From BJHL01 sp040378885 (GTDB lineage: Bacteria; Planctomycetota; Phycisphaerae; Phycisphaerales; UBA1924), in contig JBKDAN010000026.1 of NCBI GenBank assembly GCA_046316615.1, forward strand, positions 37,991 through 101,990: a stretch of DNA of 64,000 nucleotides. Direction: 5' to 3'. Positions within the stretch are counted from its first letter, which is position 1, and each line of letters opens with the position of its first letter. Below the pieces are notes generated by a model. That model saw only the letters and a program-made list of their open reading frames with translations, was not told the origin of the DNA and searched no databases. Of this stretch, positions 35,799-43,832 are shown in pieces. Made by a program: the position numbers and the translations under genes.

Positions 35799-36629
35799 AT
35801 GCCTTCCGCTCTCGTCATCCGTGCCCCCGGCACCAACTGCGACCAGGAAATGCTCCGTGGCTTCACCCTCGCCGGTGCCACTGCGGAATTGCACCATCTC
35901 GATGCCATCATCGCATCGCCACTGACGATCGATCGCTTCGACCTCATCGGCTTTCCTGGCGGCTTCTCCTACGGCGACGACATCGCCTCAGGCCGCATCT
36001 TCGCCATGAAGCTCCGCGAGCGGCTCTTTCCATCTCTCAAGCGAGCACTGGACCGTGGTGTGCCCATGATCGGTGCATGCAACGGGTTTCAAACACTTGT
36101 GCAAGTCGGACTCCTCCCAGGTGGCGACGCAGGCTCCGATGCACCCGAGCAGGTAGTCGCGCTCAGTGACAACACCTCTGGCCGCTTTGTCGATCGCTGG
36201 GTTGGCGTGACCTACGAACGCAGCCGATGCGTCTGGACACGTGGCCTTGCCGATGCATTTACCCAACACGCCAGCGATGTGCAGCAACTGCCCGTCGCCC
36301 ACGGCGAAGGCCGCTTTGTCGCGCGTGATGCAGGCATTCTCGATGCACTCGAACGCGCCGGCCAAGTTGTGCTGCGCTACAACGACAACTTCAACGGCAG
36401 CGAACGCGCCATCGCCGGCATCTGCGACGCGAGCGGCCTTGTCTTTGGCCTCATGCCGCACCCCGAGCGGTACCTCAGTTGGCCGAACCACCCATACTGG
36501 ACACGCCTTCCTGTTGACGTCAAGCGAGGCGACACACCGGGCCTCATCATGTTCAAGAATGCGGTGAGCCACGTTCTGAGCCGTGGTGCGAGCGCCGCCC
36601 GTGTACCCGGCACGCCCGTTATGGCATGA
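35799..36629 (+). CDS. purQ: Phosphoribosylformylglycinamidine synthase, glutaminase subunit
   Basis: Class I glutamine amidotransferase subunit of FGAM synthase (purine synthesis), 276 aa. N-terminal ALVIRAPGTNCDQEM and FPGGFSYGDDIASG are typical PurQ lines; the nucleophile Cys is in IGACNGFQTLVQVGLLPG, and the His-Glu of the triad are in GLMPHPERY. Slightly longer than the usual 225-260 aa. The ATG at 35799 is selected because similarity begins immediately after it. The purL and purS partners are not in the window. Confidence 0.93.
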   Translation: MPSALVIRAPGTNCDQEMLRGFTLAGATAELHHLDAIIASPLTIDRFDLIGFPGGFSYGDDIASGRIFAMKLRERLFPSLKRALDRGVPMIGACNGFQTLVQVGLLPGGDAGSDAPEQVVALSDNTSGRFVDRWVGVTYERSRCVWTRGLADAFTQHASDVQQLPVAHGEGRFVARDAGILDALERAGQVVLRYNDNFNGSERAIAGICDASGLVFGLMPHPERYLSWPNHPYWTRLPVDVKRGDTPGLIMFKNAVSHVLSRGASAARVPGTPVMA

Positions 36630-36807
36630 TCCGAGCACGGCCTCCGCTTCGCCAACGCAACGCCAACTCAGTCAGTACGCCCCCTGCGTCCGCAAACTGC
36701 AGCCAGCATCTTTGCGGTGACCTATCGGCACGACGCGCTTCCGATACACGTCATTCTCCGTGCGTAATCCTCTTCCCCTCTGCCCCGCCTCGCGGTATGC
36801 TGCCACC

Positions 36808-37341
36808 ATGAGCGCGGCGCCCGATCTCTCGCAACAGATTTACGACGAACTTCGTCGCCTCGCTGCGTGGTACGTCGCCCATGAATCTCCCGGGCACACG
36901 CTTCAGGCCACCGCCCTCGTCCACGAGAGCTACGTCCGCCTCGCCCAGTACGCCCCCGCACAAGGGCTGAGCAAAGCACAGTTTCTGGCACTCGCAGGCC
37001 GAGTGATGAGAAACGTGCTGGTTGACCATGCCCGTCGCAAGCTTGCCGACAAGCGAGGCGGCGACGCGCTTTCGCGGGTCCAGATGGACAACGAGTCGCA
37101 ATCTCGAGAAATGGGCTGCGCCCGGGTCGACGTTCTTGCGCTTCATGACGCATTGGAGAAACTCGCGGCTCTGTCGCCGCGTCAGGCAAGTGTGGTTGAA
37201 GCTCGGTTCTTCGCCGGGCTTTCAGTAGAGTTGACCGCGGAAGCGCTGCAAGTCAGCCCCCGCACCGTCGAAACGGACTGGGCAGTCGCGCGAGCCTGGC
37301 TCGCGAGACAGCTTCGCGATACCGGCCGCCACGACGACTGA
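36808..37341 (+). CDS. ECF-type RNA polymerase sigma factor (planctomycete SigG/ECF43-like)
   Basis: A 177-aa sigma factor with region 2 (LQATALVHESYVRLAQY...FLALAGRVMRNVLVDHARRK) and region 4 (LEKLAALSPRQASVVEARFFAGLSVELTAEALQVSPRTVETDWAVARAWL), the latter a helix-turn-helix for -35 recognition. The line ATALVHESYVRL is typical of the TIGR02999-type sigma factors in planctomycetes and acidobacteria. The ATG at 36808 is preferred. A serine/threonine kinase gene begins 21 bases after the stop, a frequent pairing in which the kinase is thought to control the sigma factor. Confidence 0.92.
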   Translation: MSAAPDLSQQIYDELRRLAAWYVAHESPGHTLQATALVHESYVRLAQYAPAQGLSKAQFLALAGRVMRNVLVDHARRKLADKRGGDALSRVQMDNESQSREMGCARVDVLALHDALEKLAALSPRQASVVEARFFAGLSVELTAEALQVSPRTVETDWAVARAWLARQLRDTGRHDD

Positions 37342-37362
37342 GCGAATGAAGGTGAAGAAGCC

Positions 37363-40077
37363 ATGACACTGCGACTGACACCTGCCGAATACGCCCTCGC
37401 CTGCTCGCTCTTTGAGCGTGTCCAGCGAAGCAGCCCCGACGACCGCGATGCCCTTCTTGCGGACACGACACCCGCGGTGCGCGAAGAAGTACTCGCATTG
37501 CTCGCCGCAAACCCCGCTTCCGACTTCCTTGCAACACCGCCCCTGCAAGACAATCTCGTCACGTCCGTGCTCGCCGACATGTCGCAGGAAACGAACTACT
37601 CCCTCACTGGCAGCACCCTGGGCCGATTCACCGTTCACACCATGCTCGGGTCAGGAGGCATGGCAAGCGTCTACGAAGCGACCGACACCGCGACCAACCA
37701 GCGTGTCGCCCTCAAAGTGCTGCGACGTCACGCTCTGGGCAGCCAAGGTGCCGCACGCCTCCGCCGTGAAGCCAAGACGCTTGCTCGCCTGCGCCATCCC
37801 GCCATCGCCCGCGTCATCGACGCCGGTGGAGGCGACGCGACTGGCGATCGTGCCTACTTCGCGATGGAGTTGCTGCAAGGCGCCAAGCCGGTGACCACAT
37901 GGGCGCAGGGACAAACCATCGAAAGCGTGCTTCGGCTCTTCATCCAAGTGTGCGACGCCGTACACCACGGTCACCAGCGCGGCATCATCCATCGCGATAT
38001 CAAGCCGGACAACGTCCTCGTGCTCCCAGATGGCTCGCCCAAGCTCATCGACTTTGGCGTCGCCGCAGTGAGCGACCTCGACATGACACGCGTCACCGTC
38101 AGCACAGGTCTGGGCACCCTCGTCGGCACATTCGCCTACATGAGCCCCGAGCAGTGCGAAGGCGACGCATCGGCTATTGACACGCGCAGCGATGTCTACG
38201 CCTTGGGCGTCGTGCTATACGAATGTCTCGCGGGCCGCAAGCCCCACACATTCGACAACCGCACGCTCGCGCAGGTCATGCACGCCATTCGTCACGGCGA
38301 GGTCACACCGCTCGAACAAGCACGCACAGACTGCGCTGGCGATGTCGCCACCATCGTACACAAGGCGATGTCACCCATGGCCGAACATCGCTACGCCTCC
38401 GCGCACGATCTCGCGCGGGACGTCACGCGGTATCTCTCGCAGCAACCCATCGAGGCCCGCCCCGCAGGCACCGCCTATCGCCTGCGACTGTTGTGGAAGC
38501 GCGAGCGCACCGCGATGCTTGCCGGCGCGGCGGCGGTCCTGTTCCTCGTCGCCGGTGCAGCTGCATCCATCACGTTTGGTGTCGCCGCCCTCGAAGGTGA
38601 AGCCCGCGCAAACATCGCACTCGTGCAGGAAACCGACGCCCGCAAACGCGCCGAACGCACAAGCGAGTTCCTTCGCGGCGCAATCGGCTCCGTGAACCCC
38701 TACCAGCCGCGTGAAACGCCCGACGAACTGCTCACAAGCAAGGCCGATCCGTGGGCCGAATGGATGACCAATCCGTGGTCATTCTCCGGCATCGAGGGTC
38801 GCAAAGCCACGGTCGAATCGCTCCTGCTCGCCGCACAAAACAAGCTCACCGGCGAGTTCGCCGACGATCCCATCGCCCACGCCAATCTTGCTGAAACGTT
38901 GGGGGTCTCGCTGTACCGGCTCGACAAGTACGCCGAAGCGCAAGCCGCGCTCGAAACGTGCGTCACACTGCGCGAACAGCATCTGCCCCCGCGTGATCCC
39001 GCAACCATCCGCGCCCGTCTGCGTCTCGCGGCTGTCTTCGACACCGCCGACGCCGCCCGCGCACCACAGCACTACGACCGCGCCTACGCCGACTGCGTCG
39101 CCGCCTTTGGCGAATCCGATCCGCGAACGCTCCGCGCCCAGCGCATGCGCGCCAACAACATTCAGTTGACCTCTGGCGACGCAGCTGCAAGTCTCTACGC
39201 AGTTGTTCCTGAACCCGTCGACGATGCTGCCATCGCTCCCGAGCATCTGGTGCACCTTGCCTACGCGGCCGATGTCGACGTGCAGCGAAACCCCGAGCGC
39301 TCCGCTCGCGTCGCAAAGCAGGTCCTCCGCCGCATTGCCCGAGGCGCTTGCGACACGGATGTCTTCGCTCGCATGCAAAGCCGCCGGTACGCCCTGCAGG
39401 TCGCCCTGCTCACAGGCACCCCCTTCGCCGACATTCGCGACCACGCAGACGCCTTGGCGACTGATACCGCCACCCTGTTCGGCGCGAACTCGCCCGAAGC
39501 CATCAACGCCCAGTCGCAACTGCTCTACTCCGCCATGCACATGGGCGAGGCCCCCCGCGCCGCCGTCTTCTTCGCCCACGCCGCCCGGGCCCAGCTGCGC
39601 CTGCGCGGTCACCCGCATTGGGAAACCTCAAACGCCGTCCGCCGGGCCGCCGAAGCCATAGCTCTGATCGATGCTTCGAGCGAAGCAACCACCAGCGACG
39701 AAGCTCTCAAGACCGCTACTGAGGTTGCGCTGGTGCTCGAAGAACTGCCCCAAGGCATGTCAACCGCCCGCGTGCTTGCGGAATGCGTGCTTGCTCGCGC
39801 TGACCTGCAGCAAGACCGCATCGATTCCGCCCGTAACCGCATGCAAGCCCTGCTCACCCGCATGCAGGCCCCGCAGGCCCCCGCCCTCTACCCACAGGCC
39901 CTGACCCGAGCACTGACCGTGCACGCCCAGGCCCTTCTGGCCGGCGGCGAACTCGTCGCCGCCCGCGAAGCCCTGACCCAGGCAATTGCGACCGAGTCGA
40001 CCTTTACCGACGCCACAGAAGCGGCCCGTTGGACCGACACCGCTCGCAACACTTTGAAATCGCTGGACGCACGCTGA
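37363..40077 (+). CDS. Membrane-bound serine/threonine kinase with TPR-like C-terminal sensor region
   Basis: A 904-aa Hanks-type kinase. The catalytic domain (about 85-365) has the Gly loop GSGGMASVYEA, the Lys in RVALKVL, HRDIKPDNVL (catalytic loop, about residue 210) and LIDFGVAA, then FAYMSPEQCEG. A transmembrane helix near 385-408 separates it from a long helical region with TPR-like repeats (LAETLGVSLYRLDKYAEAQAALETCVTL...). The N-terminal 85 residues form a small helical domain (ADMSQE ending) often found in planctomycete kinases. It is coupled to the ECF sigma gene and may phosphorylate it or relay an external signal. Topology inferred from hydrophobicity. Confidence 0.92.
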   Translation: MTLRLTPAEYALACSLFERVQRSSPDDRDALLADTTPAVREEVLALLAANPASDFLATPPLQDNLVTSVLADMSQETNYSLTGSTLGRFTVHTMLGSGGMASVYEATDTATNQRVALKVLRRHALGSQGAARLRREAKTLARLRHPAIARVIDAGGGDATGDRAYFAMELLQGAKPVTTWAQGQTIESVLRLFIQVCDAVHHGHQRGIIHRDIKPDNVLVLPDGSPKLIDFGVAAVSDLDMTRVTVSTGLGTLVGTFAYMSPEQCEGDASAIDTRSDVYALGVVLYECLAGRKPHTFDNRTLAQVMHAIRHGEVTPLEQARTDCAGDVATIVHKAMSPMAEHRYASAHDLARDVTRYLSQQPIEARPAGTAYRLRLLWKRERTAMLAGAAAVLFLVAGAAASITFGVAALEGEARANIALVQETDARKRAERTSEFLRGAIGSVNPYQPRETPDELLTSKADPWAEWMTNPWSFSGIEGRKATVESLLLAAQNKLTGEFADDPIAHANLAETLGVSLYRLDKYAEAQAALETCVTLREQHLPPRDPATIRARLRLAAVFDTADAARAPQHYDRAYADCVAAFGESDPRTLRAQRMRANNIQLTSGDAAASLYAVVPEPVDDAAIAPEHLVHLAYAADVDVQRNPERSARVAKQVLRRIARGACDTDVFARMQSRRYALQVALLTGTPFADIRDHADALATDTATLFGANSPEAINAQSQLLYSAMHMGEAPRAAVFFAHAARAQLRLRGHPHWETSNAVRRAAEAIALIDASSEATTSDEALKTATEVALVLEELPQGMSTARVLAECVLARADLQQDRIDSARNRMQALLTRMQAPQAPALYPQALTRALTVHAQALLAGGELVAAREALTQAIATESTFTDATEAARWTDTARNTLKSLDAR

Positions 40078-40281
40078 TCCGCAAAAATCACTCGCGTATT
40101 TTTCCTGATTCGGCAGACTTTGCCGATATCATGCCTCGCCGCGTTTTGGGTTTTCTGTCGACAGGAGGTCGACGCCCGACTCGGCTTGCAGACCGGTCTT
40201 CGGTTGCGAGCCCGTCGTGCCCCATGCGCAAGAGCACGGCGGCTCACGGTTCTGGAAGAACCGGAAGGAAGGATGGATCCG

Positions 40282-40953
40282 ATGAAGATGAACAAGGGAA
40301 TGTTCGGTGTGGCCCTGGCCCTCGGGCTGGCAGGCACGATGCTGGGTGGCTGCAGCAACAAGAAGAAGCAGGCAGACCTGGCCGCTCAAGAAGCTCTCGA
40401 ACTGCGCGAGCAGAACGCGACGCTGACGCAGGGCAACCGCGAGAAGGACTCGCGCATCGCCGAACTCGAAACCAAGCTGGCCGAATGCAGCACGGTCGCT
40501 GCCGCTCCGGCTCCCCAGCCGCAGCCGTGGCAAACGACCACTGGCTTCCCCCCGGCTACGAACCCCAATACCGGCGGCGGCTCTGAATTCACCGTCGACT
40601 CAACGACCGGCGAAGCCCAGGTCAGCATCGCCGGCAGCGCGCTGTTTGACTCCGGCAAGACCACGATCAAGGACAGCGCCAAGCGCCAGCTCGATCGCAT
40701 TGCCCGCGAACTCAACAACAACTACCGCGGCGCCGCGATTCGCATCGAAGGCCACACCGACAGCGACCCCATTCGCAAGAGCAAGTGGGCCAGCAACGAA
40801 GCCCTCAGCCAGGCTCGCGCCGACGCTGTGAAGCAATACCTCAGCACCAAGGGCGTCAGCGCCAGCCGCATGAACAGCATCGGCTACGGCAGCAGCCGCC
40901 CCAAGAGCACGAAGGCCGCCAGCCGTCGTGTTGAAATCGTCGTCACGAAGTAA
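40282..40953 (+). CDS. OmpA/Pal-family peptidoglycan-binding lipoprotein
   Basis: A 223-aa lipoprotein: MKMNKGMFGVALALGLAGTMLGGCSN gives a lipobox LGGC. A coiled coil follows (EALELREQNATLTQ...EKDSRIAELETKLAE), then a Pro-rich linker and a C-terminal OmpA domain (about 115-223) with IRIEGHTDSDPIRKSKWASNEALSQARADAVKQYL, where the Asp and Arg bind diaminopimelate. The ATG at 40282 fits a GGAAGGAAGG site (40263-40272); the in-frame ATG at 40273 would have no spacing. It tethers the outer membrane to the cell wall. Confidence 0.9.
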   Translation: MKMNKGMFGVALALGLAGTMLGGCSNKKKQADLAAQEALELREQNATLTQGNREKDSRIAELETKLAECSTVAAAPAPQPQPWQTTTGFPPATNPNTGGGSEFTVDSTTGEAQVSIAGSALFDSGKTTIKDSAKRQLDRIARELNNNYRGAAIRIEGHTDSDPIRKSKWASNEALSQARADAVKQYLSTKGVSASRMNSIGYGSSRPKSTKAASRRVEIVVTK

Positions 40954-40978
40954 TCGTGCGATCGACAAGTTTCCCAAA

Positions 40979-41006
40979 GGGCCCGTGCGAAAGCGCGGGC
41001 CTTTTT
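40979..41006 (+). terminator. Intrinsic terminator after the OmpA-family gene
   Basis: Stem GGCCCGTGC / GCGCGGGCC with a GAAA loop (9 bp, one G-U pair) followed by five T, starting 26 bases after the stop codon. The plus-strand orientation fits the gene just before it. Confidence 0.88.
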
Positions 41007-41032
41007 CATGCCTGCGACGGCTACCCTTCCTC

Positions 41033-41845
41033 GTGCATCTTCTTCGCCGCACGGTCCGTGTCAATGTGTTGCCGCCCGGAAGTCCTGCCGGTGCCAAGAA
41101 CCCTTATGCTGGCTTTCCCACCATGACCGCGATGGGCGCGTTCTACGCGTTCGAAGTTGCCATCAAGGGTCAACCCGACGCTGACACCGGTTACCTCCGC
41201 GACATCAAAGTGGTGGATCGCTCCGTGCGCGAGACCATCGTTCCCGCGATCATCGCCGCCTTCGGCCAACCTCAGACAAACCCTGCCGCCCTACTCGTTG
41301 GCACCCTTCCCGCGCTTGACCGTGCTCTCACAGGCGGCCTGCACAGCGTCCGCTGGCATCTCTCCCCCTACTACTCATTGGAGGTCTTCATGCCTTCCGT
41401 TGCTGGGCCGTCCGCTTCTGCTGCCCGCGTCCTCATCCGCGAAAAGTTCGACTTTGCCGCCGCCCATCGCCTCCACGTCCCCGCCCTCAGCGACGAAGCC
41501 AACCGGGCCACCTTCGGCAAGTGCAACAACCCCAGCGGCCACGGCCACAACTACCAGTTTGAGCCCTGCGTCAGCGTGCCGATGGATGCACTCGCCACGG
41601 GCTTCAGCGTCGCCACCCTCGAACGCCTCGCCGACGAAGTCATCCTCGAACGCTTCGACCACAAACACCTCAACGAAGACACCACCGAGTTCGACCCCCG
41701 CCGCGGCGGCGTCAACCCCAGCGTCGAAAACATCGCCGCCGTCTTCTTCAACCTCCTCGCCCCCCGTATCGCCGCCGCGGGTGCCACCCTCGAACACTTG
41801 ACCGTGTGGGAAACCGACCGCACCAGCGCCACCTACCCCGCCTGA
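41033..41845 (+). CDS. 6-carboxytetrahydropterin synthase (QueD)-like, two-domain form
   Basis: A 270-aa protein, about twice a normal QueD (120-150 aa). The C-terminal half (from about residue 135) has the PTPS pattern: FAAAHRLH with zinc-ligand His, GKCNNPSGHGHNY with catalytic Cys and two ligand His, then FDHKHLNEDT and the final VWETDR. The N-terminal half (RTVRVNVLPPG...FYAFEVAIKGQPDADTGYLRDIKVVDRSV) resembles a second PTPS domain whose zinc and catalytic residues are lost. The GTG at 41033 gives the best N-terminus; no good ribosome-binding site is seen. It matches the queE gene at 8641-9348 in the pathway to preQ0. Confidence 0.85.
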   Translation: MHLLRRTVRVNVLPPGSPAGAKNPYAGFPTMTAMGAFYAFEVAIKGQPDADTGYLRDIKVVDRSVRETIVPAIIAAFGQPQTNPAALLVGTLPALDRALTGGLHSVRWHLSPYYSLEVFMPSVAGPSASAARVLIREKFDFAAAHRLHVPALSDEANRATFGKCNNPSGHGHNYQFEPCVSVPMDALATGFSVATLERLADEVILERFDHKHLNEDTTEFDPRRGGVNPSVENIAAVFFNLLAPRIAAAGATLEHLTVWETDRTSATYPA

Positions 41846-41880
41846 CGATTCTAGAATGTAACTCGGCATCCCTGCCTTGC

Positions 41881-41915
41881 CCTAGTGCCTAGTCCCTAGT
41901 CCCCAGTGCCTACCC
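41881..41915 (+). repeat. Heptanucleotide tandem repeat
   Basis: Five units of period 7: CCTAGTG, CCTAGTC, CCTAGTC, CCCAGTG, CCTACCC. It ends 3 bases before the start of the sugar-isomerase-like gene, so it occupies the place of the ribosome-binding site. A second heptamer array with a different unit lies at 63930-63964. Confidence 0.85.
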
Positions 41916-41917
41916 CC

Positions 41918-42772
41918 ATGAAGCCCTCCTTCAGCACCGTCGCCCTCCCCGATTGGACCCTCGCTCGCATCGCTCCGCGCCTGGAGGAATGGGGCTACTT
42001 GGGCGTTGAACTGCGCACCTTCGGCAATGGCAGCACGCTCAGCGCGTGCGACCCCGCCCTGACCGCGGCTAACAAAGTCCGCGCGATCTTCGACAAGGCC
42101 GGCATGCAGATCTGCAGCCTCGCCACCGGCATCCGCTACGACGAAATCATCTCCCCGCCCATCATCGGCAACGTCATCAGCGACACCGAGCGCAGCGTGC
42201 GCGAAACCAAAGGCATGGTCGATCTCGCCCTCGCCCTCGAATGCGCGTACGTCCGCGTCTTCGCCTTCGAACTTCCCGAAGGTGAAACCCGCAAGAGCGG
42301 CATGGCCCGCATCGTCGATCGCCTCAAGAAGAGCACTGACTACTGCCGCAACTCGGGCGTCAAGCTCATGCTCGAAAATGGCGGCACCTTCAACACCGCC
42401 GTCGACCTTGCCGAAATCATCGACGCTGTCGGCTCGCCCCTGCTCACCGCCAGCTACAGCGCACCCGTCGCCGCGATGGCGGGCGAAAGCGTCGCTAACG
42501 GCATCAACGTGCTGGGCGAACGCCTCGTCAACGTCAAGGTCAAAGACATGCACGACGGCAAACCCGTCGTCTTGGGCACCGGCGACCTCAACGTCCGCGA
42601 CACCTTCGCCGCCCTCGTGAGGTCCGGCTACACCGGCTGGATCACCTACGAATTCGACCGCGCCTGGCTGCCCACCGCCGCCAACATCGATGCCGCCGGC
42701 ATCCTCGCCCAAAGCGCCAAGACGATGTACGAGTGGAGCGGCGGCAGTCGCCTCGTGGGTTCCAGTCGCTAA
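41918..42772 (+). CDS. Sugar phosphate isomerase/epimerase-like TIM-barrel protein
   Basis: A 284-aa protein of the xylose-isomerase-like TIM-barrel (AP_endonuc_2) superfamily. Lines such as WTLARIAPRLEEWGYLGVELR, ALALECAYVRVF, GVKLMLENGGTF (metal-ligand Glu), and VNVKVKDMHDGKPVVLGTGDLNVRDTFAALVRSGYTGWITYEFD follow the family's strand order and supply Glu, Asp and His ligands. Members include epimerases, isomerases and dehydratases; substrate is unknown. The ATG at 41918 is preferred over an in-frame GTG at 41906, which lies inside a heptamer repeat. Confidence 0.85.
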   Translation: MKPSFSTVALPDWTLARIAPRLEEWGYLGVELRTFGNGSTLSACDPALTAANKVRAIFDKAGMQICSLATGIRYDEIISPPIIGNVISDTERSVRETKGMVDLALALECAYVRVFAFELPEGETRKSGMARIVDRLKKSTDYCRNSGVKLMLENGGTFNTAVDLAEIIDAVGSPLLTASYSAPVAAMAGESVANGINVLGERLVNVKVKDMHDGKPVVLGTGDLNVRDTFAALVRSGYTGWITYEFDRAWLPTAANIDAAGILAQSAKTMYEWSGGSRLVGSSR

Positions 42773-42783
42773 GGCGATCAAAC

Positions 42784-43710
42784 TTACCGTTTATTGAACC
42801 GCTCGAAGTACGCACCGAGCACGTTGTCTACGCGCACCTCGGGCCACGCGAACGTCTTCTTCCCGCTCATTGACGCGATCAAGTCCTTTGCCAGTCTTGC
42901 GGTTGTCGCAAGTCCCGTCGCCAGTGAGCCCTTCGCCGTCGGAATGCTGTTGCGTGTCAGCACCATGATTGTCGCGTCATCGTCGAGTTCGCCCCCCGCG
43001 AATGCCCGCACCCGTTCCATCAGCGTTGTTGTCACCTTGCCGACATCGCGCCCATCCAACTGTTGCGCCATCGCGAGCAGTCCTCGCGTACCCAAAGTCG
43101 TGCCAGCCTTGCTCGTCGCTTCCATGAGAGCGTCGGTGTAGAGCACAAGCAGATCACCCTGCGCCAGCTTCACGCGCTGACGCGTGTACGTGCTTGCATC
43201 CAATATGCCCAGCGGCACATTCGCCTCTGCGGAATCCTCAACATCTGCCTCCACCAACTCCCATGATCGCGTCGCCGCTCGGTACCACAGCGGCAGCGGA
43301 TGCCCCGCGATCGTCAGATCAAGTTCACCCGTCGGCCCCCAAAAGGTCCCGACAATCGCCGTCGCAAATCGCGCCAGCCCCGCGCCGCCCTTCTGCGCGG
43401 CCGCAAACTCTCGGTTCATCTGCTGCATCACGCGCGACTGATCGACGTGATTGACATTGTTGCGCAGAATCGCACGCAGCTTCACCGCCAGCGATGCCAC
43501 CTGCTCGCCATGCCCCGCAACATCCGCAATCAGCACGCGCCCGATCCGTCCAGTCGCACAACTTGACAGGTAGTGCATATCCCCGCCCGCAACATCACCT
43601 GCGTGCGGCTTGCTGAGCACGTGAGCATCCAGGCCGGGCATCGACACCGCGCGCAGCACGTCGTCATTGCCGCCCCACACCTCCGAACATGCGAGCGAAT
43701 GCGTATCCAT
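42784..43710 (-). CDS. SpoIIE-type PP2C protein phosphatase
   Basis: A 308-aa serine/threonine phosphatase of the PP2C/SpoIIE (RsbU-like) family, acting in partner-switching regulation. The sequence shows SKPHAGDVAGGDMHYL (metal-binding DxxGGD), VLIADVAGHGEQVASLAVKLR, then TIAGHPLPLWYR, LLVLYTDALMEA and ELDDDATIMVL, the family's late metal-binding block. There is no sensor domain at the N-terminus, only about 35 residues, so input may come from a separate protein. Its anti-sigma/anti-anti-sigma partners are not adjacent. Divergent from the unknown membrane-protein pair. Confidence 0.9.
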   Translation of the reverse strand: MDTHSLACSEVWGGNDDVLRAVSMPGLDAHVLSKPHAGDVAGGDMHYLSSCATGRIGRVLIADVAGHGEQVASLAVKLRAILRNNVNHVDQSRVMQQMNREFAAAQKGGAGLARFATAIVGTFWGPTGELDLTIAGHPLPLWYRAATRSWELVEADVEDSAEANVPLGILDASTYTRQRVKLAQGDLLVLYTDALMEATSKAGTTLGTRGLLAMAQQLDGRDVGKVTTTLMERVRAFAGGELDDDATIMVLTRNSIPTAKGSLATGLATTARLAKDLIASMSGKKTFAWPEVRVDNVLGAYFERFNKR

Positions 43711-43832
43711 CTCATCCTACCTAACGACAGCCAGCCAAGAGCGGTTGCCAAAGTGCAAACCTGCAACCCACGCCGCAACAACCAAAAAGTTCTCGGCGAT
43801 CTTGCACTGACCGGTGTCTACACCTTTGTTGC

